Shown here: one piece after another, positions 1 through 7,111 of the stretch
Layout of the letters: every line of letters begins with the position of its first letter
How positions within the stretch are numbered: position 1 is the stretch's first letter
NCBI GenBank assembly: GCA_024696565.1
Contig: JAILGR010000142.1
Span: 1 to 11,713 of the forward strand
Reading direction: 5' to 3'
Source: Acholeplasmatales bacterium
GTDB lineage: Bacteria > Bacillota_I > Bacilli_A > Acholeplasmatales > Anaeroplasmataceae
DNA length: 11,713 nt
Made by a program: the position numbers and the translations under genes
The notes under the pieces: model-generated
What the model saw: the letters and a program-made list of their open reading frames with translations, nothing else
Database searches by the model: none
What the model was told of the DNA's origin: nothing

Positions 1-768
1 TAAAATATCTTTTTTTAAGGCAATATTTAAGTTTAAATAGGTATTAATATCTATAGTATCATTATTATTCTTTAAATAAGAAATACTTTGTTCTCTAATA
101 TAATCAAAAGCTTCATGAGCTTGAATAGAATATTCCATAATCTTATCGCCTAAAGATGGACACTCATTCTTTAAAATAGGAATAACATTATGTCTTAATC
201 TATTTCTTAAATAATCATTTTCTTTATTAGATGAATCTTCAAAATATACTAAATTATTCTTATTACAATAATCATATATTTCTTCTTTTGTTACACATAA
301 AAGTGGTCTAATAATTAAATAGCCATCTCTAACATTAGAAATAGCAATACCACCATAACCATATAAATTTGAACCTTCCATTAACTTCATTAATACTGTT
401 TCTATTTGATCATCTTTATGATGGGCTGTTGCTATTATATTAGTATTATATTTTTTGCATAATGATTTAAAAAATTCATATCTAGCCTCATGAGCTTCAC
501 TTTGAAAATTATCCTTACTAGAATAATGATAATCTAATAATTCAAAAGGAATATTTAACTTTAAAGCTAATTCTTCCATAGCATGTTGTTCTATAATAGA
601 TTCTTTTCTTTTATTATGATTAACATGTGCTAAAACTAATTTATAGCCAAGCTTATGCAAAACATATAATAAAGAAACAGAATCAGCACCACCAGATACA
701 GCAACAATAATAGGCTTATTCAATATTAAATTATTATTTTTAATAAATTCCTTAACCTTGTTTTCCAT
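1..768 (-). CDS. tilS: tRNA(Ile)-lysidine synthase TilS, N-terminal 256 residues (gene continues past left edge)
   Basis: TilS is a cytoplasmic enzyme that uses ATP to attach lysine to C34 of the CAU-anticodon tRNA-Ile, converting it to lysidine so that it reads AUA codons. The visible frame starts at ATG 766-768 and stays open to base 1. It carries the N-type ATP pyrophosphatase P-loop SGGADS at residues 25-30, then AHVNHNKR near 47-54, the family signature HHKDDQIET at 116-124, and the EDSSN...RNRLRHNVIP stretch at 177-197 typical of TilS. The C-terminal part of the usual roughly 400-450 residues lies outside. The gene begins two bases after the stop of the upstream secreted-protein gene. 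A GAGGAAG ribosome binding site candidate lies within that gene's last codons (779-785), about 10 nt before the start, so co-transcription and translational coupling are likely. The AUA-rich codon usage of an AT-rich genome makes this gene essential. Identification is firm. Confidence 0.96.
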   Translation of the reverse strand, partial: MENKVKEFIKNNNLILNKPIIVAVSGGADSVSLLYVLHKLGYKLVLAHVNHNKRKESIIEQHAMEELALKLNIPFELLDYHYSSKDNFQSEAHEARYEFFKSLCKKYNTNIIATAHHKDDQIETVLMKLMEGSNLYGYGGIAISNVRDGYLIIRPLLCVTKEEIYDYCNKNNLVYFEDSSNKENDYLRNRLRHNVIPILKNECPSLGDKIMEYSIQAHEAFDYIREQSISYLKNNNDTIDINTYLNLNIALKKDIL

Positions 769-770
769 TC

Positions 771-1808
771 CTATTTTTCTTCCTCATCTAGCTTTTCATA
801 ACTTACTATATCTAAAACGTCACCTCGTAAATCCCATGCTTGATTAGCTGATACAGCAAACTTAACACGAACTATTTGGTTTTCTTTTCCCTTTAATTCT
901 GAAGCATAATTTTCACATTCATCAGTAATAGTGCCAGCAAAATAATATTTAAATGCCGCACCATTTTCTTTATAATTAATATCTTTTAATGTATATAAAC
1001 CATATTGATTTTTAGATACATGGGCATCAAATTCATATACATTACCAATAGCATCCTTACCTAAATTATATATTTCTTCTACAGTCTTAGTAGAATCTAC
1101 TGCTTCCCATGATGGTGTATTATTTCTAGAAATAATATTTAAGTCATAAGGGTTATATATTTGAGGAGTATTATATTTAATACTTTTAATACCTCTTAAA
1201 TAAACCTCATCACCAATTTCGACATCTGATGCCATATTACCATATACATATATTGTTCCTGTTTTATCAGTAACATAAAAACCAGCTCTATATTCAGGAT
1301 GATCTCCTGATGCATATAAAAAGGCTGATACAATACCATGGATTGAAACTCTTGTATTAACATCAATCTCTAAAACATCAGCAATCTTCATAGAATCATC
1401 TTCAAGTGCTGATACTCTAATTTCAAAATCTCTAGTAGCAACAGCATCATTTAACATCGCAGTTGCTCTTAAAACTACAGTTTTATCTACACCACCTTCA
1501 GGATGGGTAATTTTAGCACTACCAAAAGAAACATGTAATACAGAATCATCAGATGAAGTCCAGTTTATTGTAATATCTTCAATAAATGTATCTAACAAAA
1601 ACATATCATCAGGTTCTTCTGGTAACTCTATAGAATTTAAAGTGTTCTTTAATAAGACTTCATCAACGCTTTCTAATTCATCTTCAAAAGATAATAATCT
1701 TTCTTCTGGTTTTTTCTCTTTTTCTTCTTTTCTTAAGGCGGATATTGCAGTATGACCCATTGTAGCTAAAGCTACTAATGCTGAAACTAATCTATTCTTT
1801 ACTTTCAT
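771..1808 (-). CDS. Secreted protein with one Ig-like domain and OB-fold-like domains
   Basis: Residues 1-24 look like a signal peptide or N-terminal anchor (MKVKNR followed by a hydrophobic run ending AISA). There is no lipobox cysteine, so this is a secreted or membrane-tethered protein rather than a lipoprotein. A highly charged Lys/Glu segment (25-50) follows. Residues about 41-133 resemble the atrophied bacterial Ig-like domain, with the typical ITINWTSSD core and a terminal RDFEIRVS strand. Residues about 143-228 resemble a YhcR-type OB-fold (VSIHGIV...GFYVTDKTGTIYVYG...IGDEVYLRG), and 240-338 may be a second, degenerate OB-like module. I start at 1808 because AAGGAGGG (1814-1821) sits 6 nt before it; the ATG at 1835 lies upstream of that site. 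It has its own promoter and is followed after two bases by tilS. It shares architecture with the 1266-residue lipoprotein next door. OB-folds of this type are linked to nucleic-acid handling, but its function is unknown. Confidence 0.82.
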   Translation of the reverse strand: MKVKNRLVSALVALATMGHTAISALRKEEKEKKPEERLLSFEDELESVDEVLLKNTLNSIELPEEPDDMFLLDTFIEDITINWTSSDDSVLHVSFGSAKITHPEGGVDKTVVLRATAMLNDAVATRDFEIRVSALEDDSMKIADVLEIDVNTRVSIHGIVSAFLYASGDHPEYRAGFYVTDKTGTIYVYGNMASDVEIGDEVYLRGIKSIKYNTPQIYNPYDLNIISRNNTPSWEAVDSTKTVEEIYNLGKDAIGNVYEFDAHVSKNQYGLYTLKDINYKENGAAFKYYFAGTITDECENYASELKGKENQIVRVKFAVSANQAWDLRGDVLDIVSYEKLDEEEK

Positions 1809-1811
1809 CAT

Positions 1812-1821
1812 ATCCCTCCTT
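1812..1821 (-). promoter_or_regulatory. Ribosome binding site deciding the start of the Ig/OB secreted protein
   Basis: Read on the minus strand this is AAGGAGGGAT, a near-perfect anti-16S match directly followed by ATGATG. The core GGAGG (1815-1819) is 3 nt from the first ATG (1809-1811) and 6 nt from the second (1806-1808), which makes the second the better start. It rules out the in-frame ATG at 1833-1835, which would place this site inside the coding region. Confidence 0.85.
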
Positions 1822-1852
1822 AAAAATTGTGTCATTTTTACACTTATACCAT

Positions 1853-1881
1853 ATTATACAATAATAAGAAAGAATTTTCAT
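1853..1881 (-). promoter_or_regulatory. Sigma-A type promoter for the secreted protein-tilS transcript
   Basis: On the minus strand a perfect -10 box TATAAT lies at 1853-1858. A -35 candidate ATGAAA (four of six matches to TTGACA) lies at 1876-1881, with a 17-nt spacer. Transcription would start near 1846, leaving a leader of about 38 nt before the chosen start codon. It sits just downstream of the terminator of the preceding operon, so it separates the two transcription units. In such AT-rich sequence a -35 match of this quality alone would be weak; the exact -10, ideal spacing and position after the terminator support the call. Confidence 0.7.
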
Positions 1882-1910
1882 TTAAAATTAAATACATAAT
1901 TTCCCATAAA

Positions 1911-1950
1911 ACAAAAAGCGAAAGCAAACCCTTGCTTTCGCTAATTTTTT
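1911..1950 (-). terminator. Intrinsic terminator ending the transporter-nuclease-lipoprotein operon
   Basis: A perfect 11-bp inverted repeat (AGCGAAAGCAA at 1917-1927 and its complement at 1932-1942) encloses a 4-nt loop. In the minus-strand transcript the stem is followed by TTTTTGTTTT, a proper U-tract, and it begins 16 nt after the stop codon of the large lipoprotein gene. On the plus strand the stem is also followed by a run of T (1945-1950), so it could act in both directions, but no plus-strand gene needs it here. Confidence 0.92.
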
Positions 1951-1958
1951 AAATATAA

Positions 1959-4900
1959 TTATTCTTCTACTTTAGTATAAGTAATTTCAATAGATGCAAT
2001 TCTAAATTGACTTGTACTTGTGTTTGTAATAGCAACAGATTTAACTGCATCAGCTGCAGCAAATTCAACTGTATCTGTAGTATGAGAAGTTGAAATAGCA
2101 GCAATCTCTGTAGTATTTACTGTACCTGTAGCGCCAGTTTTTGATGTGTCATATTTTAATACAACTTTATCAATTCTATAACCAGCTATACATGAAATTG
2201 TCATAACGTTACCGCCTGAAGCATTTCCATATAAACGGATTGAACCAGCATATAAAGCAGTATAATTAGCACTATTCTTTGTGAATTTTATATCAAAAAT
2301 TGAAGTATCTAAACCTAAATCAGCTGCGAAATCATTATCAGCTGTATCAGCCTTAAGTGTAACTGATGTACTGGATGTATAAGCTATTGTCTTAGTTTTT
2401 GTTAGAGATTCCTTCTTAACTGTAAACTTAACTTCTTTTTGAAGTGTTTGTGCACCTGAAGTAATTTCTGCAACTAAAATAACTTCTTCATCAGCAGAAC
2501 CTTGTACAACAGTCAATTTGTTATTATTTACTGATGTTGTTGTATATAATTGCTTAGCAGACCAAGTAATAGAAACATCACTGAAAATTGTACCCTTTGT
2601 AGTTAATTCTCTATCAGTAACATTTTCATCAATATCAGGTAATGCTAACTCATTAGCAGTAATTAATGCTTTTTCATCATCTGTTGCATCATCTGTAACC
2701 TTCATTACTTTTGTTGTTCCAGAGAATTCATATACTGTCTCATTGTAAATAACTAATGTTCCTATAGCACTAACTCTTTGGCCAAGTTTTAATTCACTAT
2801 AGGCATCAATAACACTTCCTTCAACAGGTGCATTATAGAACTCAAATCTATTTACACCATCAGTAATCCATACATACTTTCCAGTAGACGCAATTTCATC
2901 AACGATACCTTGAATAAATACTTTGTCGTCTGCTTTAGCATTTTCTACTACTGTAGTAACATCATCAAATGATAATGGAGCAATTGTGAATTCAAATTCT
3001 TTCTCAAATGAAGCGCCATTACATGTATAAGTAGCAACTACAGTTACTTTTGATTCAACAGCAACTTCACCAAATGTAATTACACCTTCAGTAATTGTTG
3101 TTCCTGTAGTATCTCCTGCCTTAACTGCATATGATACTTTAACATCCTCAAATAATGCCATATCTGTAGGTAAAGTATAAGAATCTGTTGAAGCTTGATC
3201 TAATACAAGTGTTGCTTTGCTTGCTTCATATTCACACTTTTGTTGCTTTGTCTTTGTTAATGCATTTACTTTATAAATATGACCAACAAATGATGTAGCT
3301 GCATAATTAATATTTGAAGCTGAGAATGTATCATATTTATTGTATGTACCAAAATAGAATTTCTCCATAGTATAATATGTTGCTTCAGCATCAAATGTAG
3401 CTGTATCTGCTACTCTAGCATAACCTTCACCATTTGGTACAAATAAAGTTGCTTTCTTTGCTTCAAATGTCTCAGCTGTAACAGTAGCCTTAGTAGGAAC
3501 TACAGCATACCAAGCACCAGTTGTTGCATCTAAAGTCCATTCATACTTAGTATCAGATAATACTAATGCGTTGCCATTTAAAGCAACATATTTACCATTT
3601 GCAAACCTAAATGAATAAACAGGGCCTGACTTTTCGATGCTAACTGCCATAGCCTTAGTAACATCTGAATCAGATAATAAGTATTTATTATCCTTATCTT
3701 CACCTGTAGCAAATAAATACTTCTTTAAGTTTCCTTGATATAAACCAAGAACATATTGAGTATTTACATCTGGTTCATCAACTACTACGTATTCATTACG
3801 AGACTTATTCTTAATAGTTAATGTAACTTCTTTTGTATCATTCTTATCATTGCATGTTAATGTAGCAGTTAATTTAACTTCTGTATTTTCATCAACTGAT
3901 AAGATAGTTAATGTCTTACCATCTTCTGCTAATGTAGCAATACCATTACCTTCATTTAATACCCAAGAAATATTAACATAATCGAATGTTTCACCAACAA
4001 GTGGTAATTCATAAACACCGAATTCTTCAGCAGGAACCTTTAAAGCTTCCTTTTCAGCAGCAACCATTTCTTCATCAGTTGTGTACTTAACATAGATTTC
4101 ATAAGTTTCTTTATATGTATAAGTGCCATCAGTAGCAGTTAAAACAATCTTAACAGTTTCTGGAGTCTCTGTAGGTTGGAACTTAATTACACCATTTTCA
4201 ATTGTAACAGTCTTAGGTTCATCAACTAATGTTGCATCTAGTGTAACACCATCTGGTAATGTAATAGCATTTAGATCAACATCTTTTGCTCTAACAACTG
4301 CAGAATTTGATAATTTAGCATCCTTAACTGCCTTAACAACCTTAGCTGCAGCTGCAGTTGAAGCACCATCATCATTTGTAGTCTTAGTTACACAATCTCC
4401 TGTAACAGGGGCAATGATATATGCATTATTAGTATTATATAAAATACCCTTAACATTTACATAGTCATTAACCTTAATTGCTTTAACAGCAGTAATGATT
4501 TGATCAGAAGCTGTTGGAGTTTCAGCGTTAGTAACTAAATCTAAAGTATACTTATTTGTAACAACTTTAATTTGAACACCATCTTTTTCTAGTGTTAATA
4601 ATTCTGCACCAGCAGTAGCTTTAGGGCTTGATGCAACTGCAGTAACTTTCCAAGATGTTAAATTAACAATGTTACCTGTTTGATAAGCTAAATCATATTG
4701 ACCAGTAACTACTTGATTATCAACAGCTCTACCAGCCTTTAATGTATTTAATTCATCTGCAGTTAATGGAGCTAATACTTCATCATCTGTAATAACTTCT
4801 AATTGCTTATCCTTAGAATTTGTTGTTTCATATAAACCATTATAAATAGTAGCAACACATCCAGGAATCTTAACACGAGTACCAACCTCTAAAGAATCCC

Positions 4901-5759
4901 AAACTTCTTGTGAACAATATGCATAATAAATATAATATCCACCAAGTTTAGTTTGATCCATTACATATAAGTAACCATCACCATATGATGCATTATAACC
5001 AGCCTTAGCAGTTACATAACCATAAACTGTAAATGCTTCATCATATACTGTAGCTTCATCATAGAATGCATAGAATAATTCTTCTGGAGTTCTTTCATGG
5101 AATACTGTTACATCATAAACCTTAGATGTAGTTTCACCATTAAATGTAAATGTAGCTTTTAATTGAGCTTTTACTCTGTTTTCTTGAGGAGTAACCTTTA
5201 CTGTATTACCTTCAAGAGCAAGTGGAGAAGATTGACCTACTACTTCCCATGCAATTGTAGCATCAACACCATCAGCATAATGAGTAGTTGTTGGTAATTC
5301 AAAATCACTATAAACTGTTGCCTTGTTTTGTGCAAACTTGAATGCATCACAAACTTCATAAACAGTATATGGACCAACGTGTACAATGAATTCTGCTGTA
5401 GCATAATCAGTCTCAGATGCATATAAAGTAACTGTTAATTTAACATCTACTCTTTTATCTGTAGGACGAGTAACTGTTGCAGCATATACACCATTAACAG
5501 CTTCTTGTGCTACTTGAATGTAGCTTGAATCAGAAGTCCATGTTAATTTGTACTCTACATCCTTATAAGCTTGAACAGCTGGTAATGTAAAGTTTTCTGT
5601 TAATGACTTATTTTCTTGTGCGAAAATAAAGCTTTTTAACACTTTTTGAGCAACTTGATCATTTTCAACAACGCCAGGGTTGTTTGGATCATTGTTACAT
5701 GATACAGCTGTCAAAATTCCTAATGCAGCTACTGCTGCTACGGAAATAAATTTCTTCAT
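1959..5759 (-). CDS. Large modular surface lipoprotein with alternating Ig-like and OB-fold-like domains
   Basis: A 1266-residue protein with a lipoprotein signal peptide; the lipidated cysteine is probably C21 (context TAVSC, a relaxed lipobox) followed by an Asn/Asp/Pro linker. By eye the modules are: atrophied Ig-like repeats at about 35-128 and 132-220; OB-fold-like at 224-327; a second OB-like module at 331-456; Ig-like at 468-559 and 562-651; a distinct module at 655-833; Ig-like at 841-927; OB-fold-like at 929-1021; Ig-like at 1024-1116; and a beta-rich C-terminal module at 1117-1266 ending in RIASIEITYTKVEE. The Ig-like units share a helical opening, a central W-containing strand (LTWTS, IAWEV, ISWVL, ITWSA) and a closing V/I-rich strand. 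No catalytic motif was seen. The ATG is preceded by a GGAGG site 11 nt away. It lies 33 nt after the nuclease gene and before the operon terminator. Probable role: cell-surface scaffold or nucleic-acid/polymer binding protein working with the nuclease; this is inference. Confidence 0.85.
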   Translation of the reverse strand: MKKFISVAAVAALGILTAVSCNNDPNNPGVVENDQVAQKVLKSFIFAQENKSLTENFTLPAVQAYKDVEYKLTWTSDSSYIQVAQEAVNGVYAATVTRPTDKRVDVKLTVTLYASETDYATAEFIVHVGPYTVYEVCDAFKFAQNKATVYSDFELPTTTHYADGVDATIAWEVVGQSSPLALEGNTVKVTPQENRVKAQLKATFTFNGETTSKVYDVTVFHERTPEELFYAFYDEATVYDEAFTVYGYVTAKAGYNASYGDGYLYVMDQTKLGGYYIYYAYCSQEVWDSLEVGTRVKIPGCVATIYNGLYETTNSKDKQLEVITDDEVLAPLTADELNTLKAGRAVDNQVVTGQYDLAYQTGNIVNLTSWKVTAVASSPKATAGAELLTLEKDGVQIKVVTNKYTLDLVTNAETPTASDQIITAVKAIKVNDYVNVKGILYNTNNAYIIAPVTGDCVTKTTNDDGASTAAAAKVVKAVKDAKLSNSAVVRAKDVDLNAITLPDGVTLDATLVDEPKTVTIENGVIKFQPTETPETVKIVLTATDGTYTYKETYEIYVKYTTDEEMVAAEKEALKVPAEEFGVYELPLVGETFDYVNISWVLNEGNGIATLAEDGKTLTILSVDENTEVKLTATLTCNDKNDTKEVTLTIKNKSRNEYVVVDEPDVNTQYVLGLYQGNLKKYLFATGEDKDNKYLLSDSDVTKAMAVSIEKSGPVYSFRFANGKYVALNGNALVLSDTKYEWTLDATTGAWYAVVPTKATVTAETFEAKKATLFVPNGEGYARVADTATFDAEATYYTMEKFYFGTYNKYDTFSASNINYAATSFVGHIYKVNALTKTKQQKCEYEASKATLVLDQASTDSYTLPTDMALFEDVKVSYAVKAGDTTGTTITEGVITFGEVAVESKVTVVATYTCNGASFEKEFEFTIAPLSFDDVTTVVENAKADDKVFIQGIVDEIASTGKYVWITDGVNRFEFYNAPVEGSVIDAYSELKLGQRVSAIGTLVIYNETVYEFSGTTKVMKVTDDATDDEKALITANELALPDIDENVTDRELTTKGTIFSDVSITWSAKQLYTTTSVNNNKLTVVQGSADEEVILVAEITSGAQTLQKEVKFTVKKESLTKTKTIAYTSSTSVTLKADTADNDFAADLGLDTSIFDIKFTKNSANYTALYAGSIRLYGNASGGNVMTISCIAGYRIDKVVLKYDTSKTGATGTVNTTEIAAISTSHTTDTVEFAAADAVKSVAITNTSTSQFRIASIEITYTKVEE

Positions 5760-5770
5760 TTTAAATTTTT

Positions 5771-5775
5771 CCTCC
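5771..5775 (-). promoter_or_regulatory. Ribosome binding site of the large lipoprotein gene
   Basis: GGAGG (within TAGGAGGAAAAA on the minus strand) lies 11 nt before the ATG at 5757-5759, in the 33-nt gap after the nuclease stop codon. No promoter or hairpin is visible in this gap, so the lipoprotein gene is probably translated from the operon message with its own strong initiation site. Confidence 0.8.
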
Positions 5776-5792
5776 TAAACCTTTCTTATATC

Positions 5793-7109
5793 TTATTTAA
5801 AATTGAAATTTGAATAACTTAATACTTCAATAATGTTACTATTCTTAGTTTCTTGATAACCAGTAACACTAAACTTTTTACCTACCAATGAAGAAGTGTC
5901 AATTGTAGTTAAAACATTACACTTGAATGTAAATGTTTCTTCTTCAGCATCTTCTTCATAACCAATTGCTTTTGCAGTAATTGTTAATACTTGATTATTA
6001 ACTTCTGCAGTTAAAACAGTAGCATCTTTATATAATGCTTCTGGATAATATAATGAAACATCATTTGAAGCAATATTTGAATTAAATGTTATGAAATATT
6101 CCTTTGATGATCTTGATAGATAATCTCCACCACTTTGCATTGGAACATAAGTTAAACCAGATACTTGATAATTTCCGTTATATAACTGTAATGAACCAGT
6201 AATAGTGAATTTTCCACCAATTTTCATGTAATTTGGAATACCTGATGAAGTATATCCTGCATATACATTGAATGTATAAATAACTCCATCAACAACATCA
6301 GAAACCTTATACATATATGTTCCACTATTAGAAACTACTGTATTAGATACATATCCTGTAAATCTAACTTTAGAACCTACTCCAGATTCTTCATTATAAT
6401 AAGCATCTGGGTTAGTAGCTAATTGTTTTAAAGTTACTTCTTCAGCTTCAGTTGAATAATAAGGATCTTCATCATCACTCCAAATGTGTAATGGAACCTT
6501 TCTAGCAACTGCTTCAGCTTGAGTAAAATAATTATAGTATGCATCAGAATATAATGCTTTACATTCTGAATATCCATTTTCAACTAATTCCAAATTTAAA
6601 TTAGTCCATTCTGGATTTTGTTCTGTTTTATACCAAATATAAGCTAAGTATCTTGAACCATATGAATCTACTGAAGCTGGAGTAGTTGATGCTTCAAGAA
6701 CAATACCAGTTGCTGATTCTAATCTTTCTTTTGTGAAAAATGAAGCATTTTTACCCCATTTTTCGACACCACCAGTTGATTCTGGTGTATCTACACAATA
6801 AAAACGAATTGTGACACTATTGCCACCAACTACTAATTTAAATGATGCAGTATCACCATCGGCAGCAGTATTAAATGTTGCCTCACCAATACCATCTTCA
6901 ACAAATTTTTTACCTTCATACTCCTTTGTAAGCTTTAATTGCTTTGTTACATCATTATAATAATCTTTCTTTTCAGGAGTATCTGGTTTATCAGGATCAA
7001 CTATCGGATCTGGGTTTTCTGGTTGATTTCCTGAATCACAGCCAACTAAGCAGATGCCTGTAGCAAAAGCTACAGACATTGCTAATAGTCCTCTAATTAT
7101 TTTTTTCAA
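5793..7109 (-). CDS. Staphylococcal-nuclease-like (thermonuclease family) lipoprotein with C-terminal OB-like modules
   Basis: A predicted extracellular membrane-anchored, calcium-dependent nuclease that cuts DNA and/or RNA. The signal peptide ends in a good lipobox LVGC (C24), followed by a Pro/Asp-rich linker to about residue 47. The SNase domain spans roughly 65-212. DGDT (84-87) supplies D86, and IRFYCVDTPE (101-110) supplies R102, D107 and E110, matching D21, R35, D40 and E43 of the Staphylococcus enzyme. DSYGSRYLAYIWY (148-160) supplies R153, matching R87, with one extra residue before the arginine. Residues 225-326 look like an OB-fold (VRFTGYVS...IGGKFTITGSLQLYNGNYQVSG), and 327-438 form a less clear beta-rich, possibly OB-like, module. 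The start codon is TTG at 7107-7109, two bases after the stop of the binding-protein gene. No good ribosome binding site precedes it; the next ATG (residue 11) would destroy the charged start of the signal peptide. Nuclease activity is well supported by motifs; the exact substrate is not. Confidence 0.93.
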   Translation of the reverse strand: MKKIIRGLLAMSVAFATGICLVGCDSGNQPENPDPIVDPDKPDTPEKKDYYNDVTKQLKLTKEYEGKKFVEDGIGEATFNTAADGDTASFKLVVGGNSVTIRFYCVDTPESTGGVEKWGKNASFFTKERLESATGIVLEASTTPASVDSYGSRYLAYIWYKTEQNPEWTNLNLELVENGYSECKALYSDAYYNYFTQAEAVARKVPLHIWSDDEDPYYSTEAEEVTLKQLATNPDAYYNEESGVGSKVRFTGYVSNTVVSNSGTYMYKVSDVVDGVIYTFNVYAGYTSSGIPNYMKIGGKFTITGSLQLYNGNYQVSGLTYVPMQSGGDYLSRSSKEYFITFNSNIASNDVSLYYPEALYKDATVLTAEVNNQVLTITAKAIGYEEDAEEETFTFKCNVLTTIDTSSLVGKKFSVTGYQETKNSNIIEVLSYSNFNFK

Positions 7110-7111
7110 AA

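Noticed and set aside
1809..1835. Upstream ATG at 1835 as start of the Ig/OB secreted protein
   Set aside because: The extension would contain the strong AAGGAGGG site and place charged residues (FLRRD) before the natural signal-peptide start; the ATG at 1808 has ideal spacing.
2518..2748. Plus-strand open frame of 76 codons
   Set aside because: Lies wholly antisense to the large lipoprotein gene, with no ribosome binding site or recognisable product; a by-product of biased codon usage.
4123..4464. Plus-strand open frame of 113 codons rich in Val/Thr/Ser
   Set aside because: Antisense shadow of the Ig-like region of the lipoprotein; its composition simply mirrors repeated Thr, Asn and Val codons.
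5240..5422. Minus-strand 60-codon frame overlapping the large lipoprotein gene
   Set aside because: Out-of-frame within a well supported domain-bearing gene, without an initiation signal.
1959..5759. Frameshift, fusion or assembly artefact explaining the very long lipoprotein
   Set aside because: A single open frame with consistent composition, orderly module boundaries, its own lipoprotein signal and a terminator directly after it.
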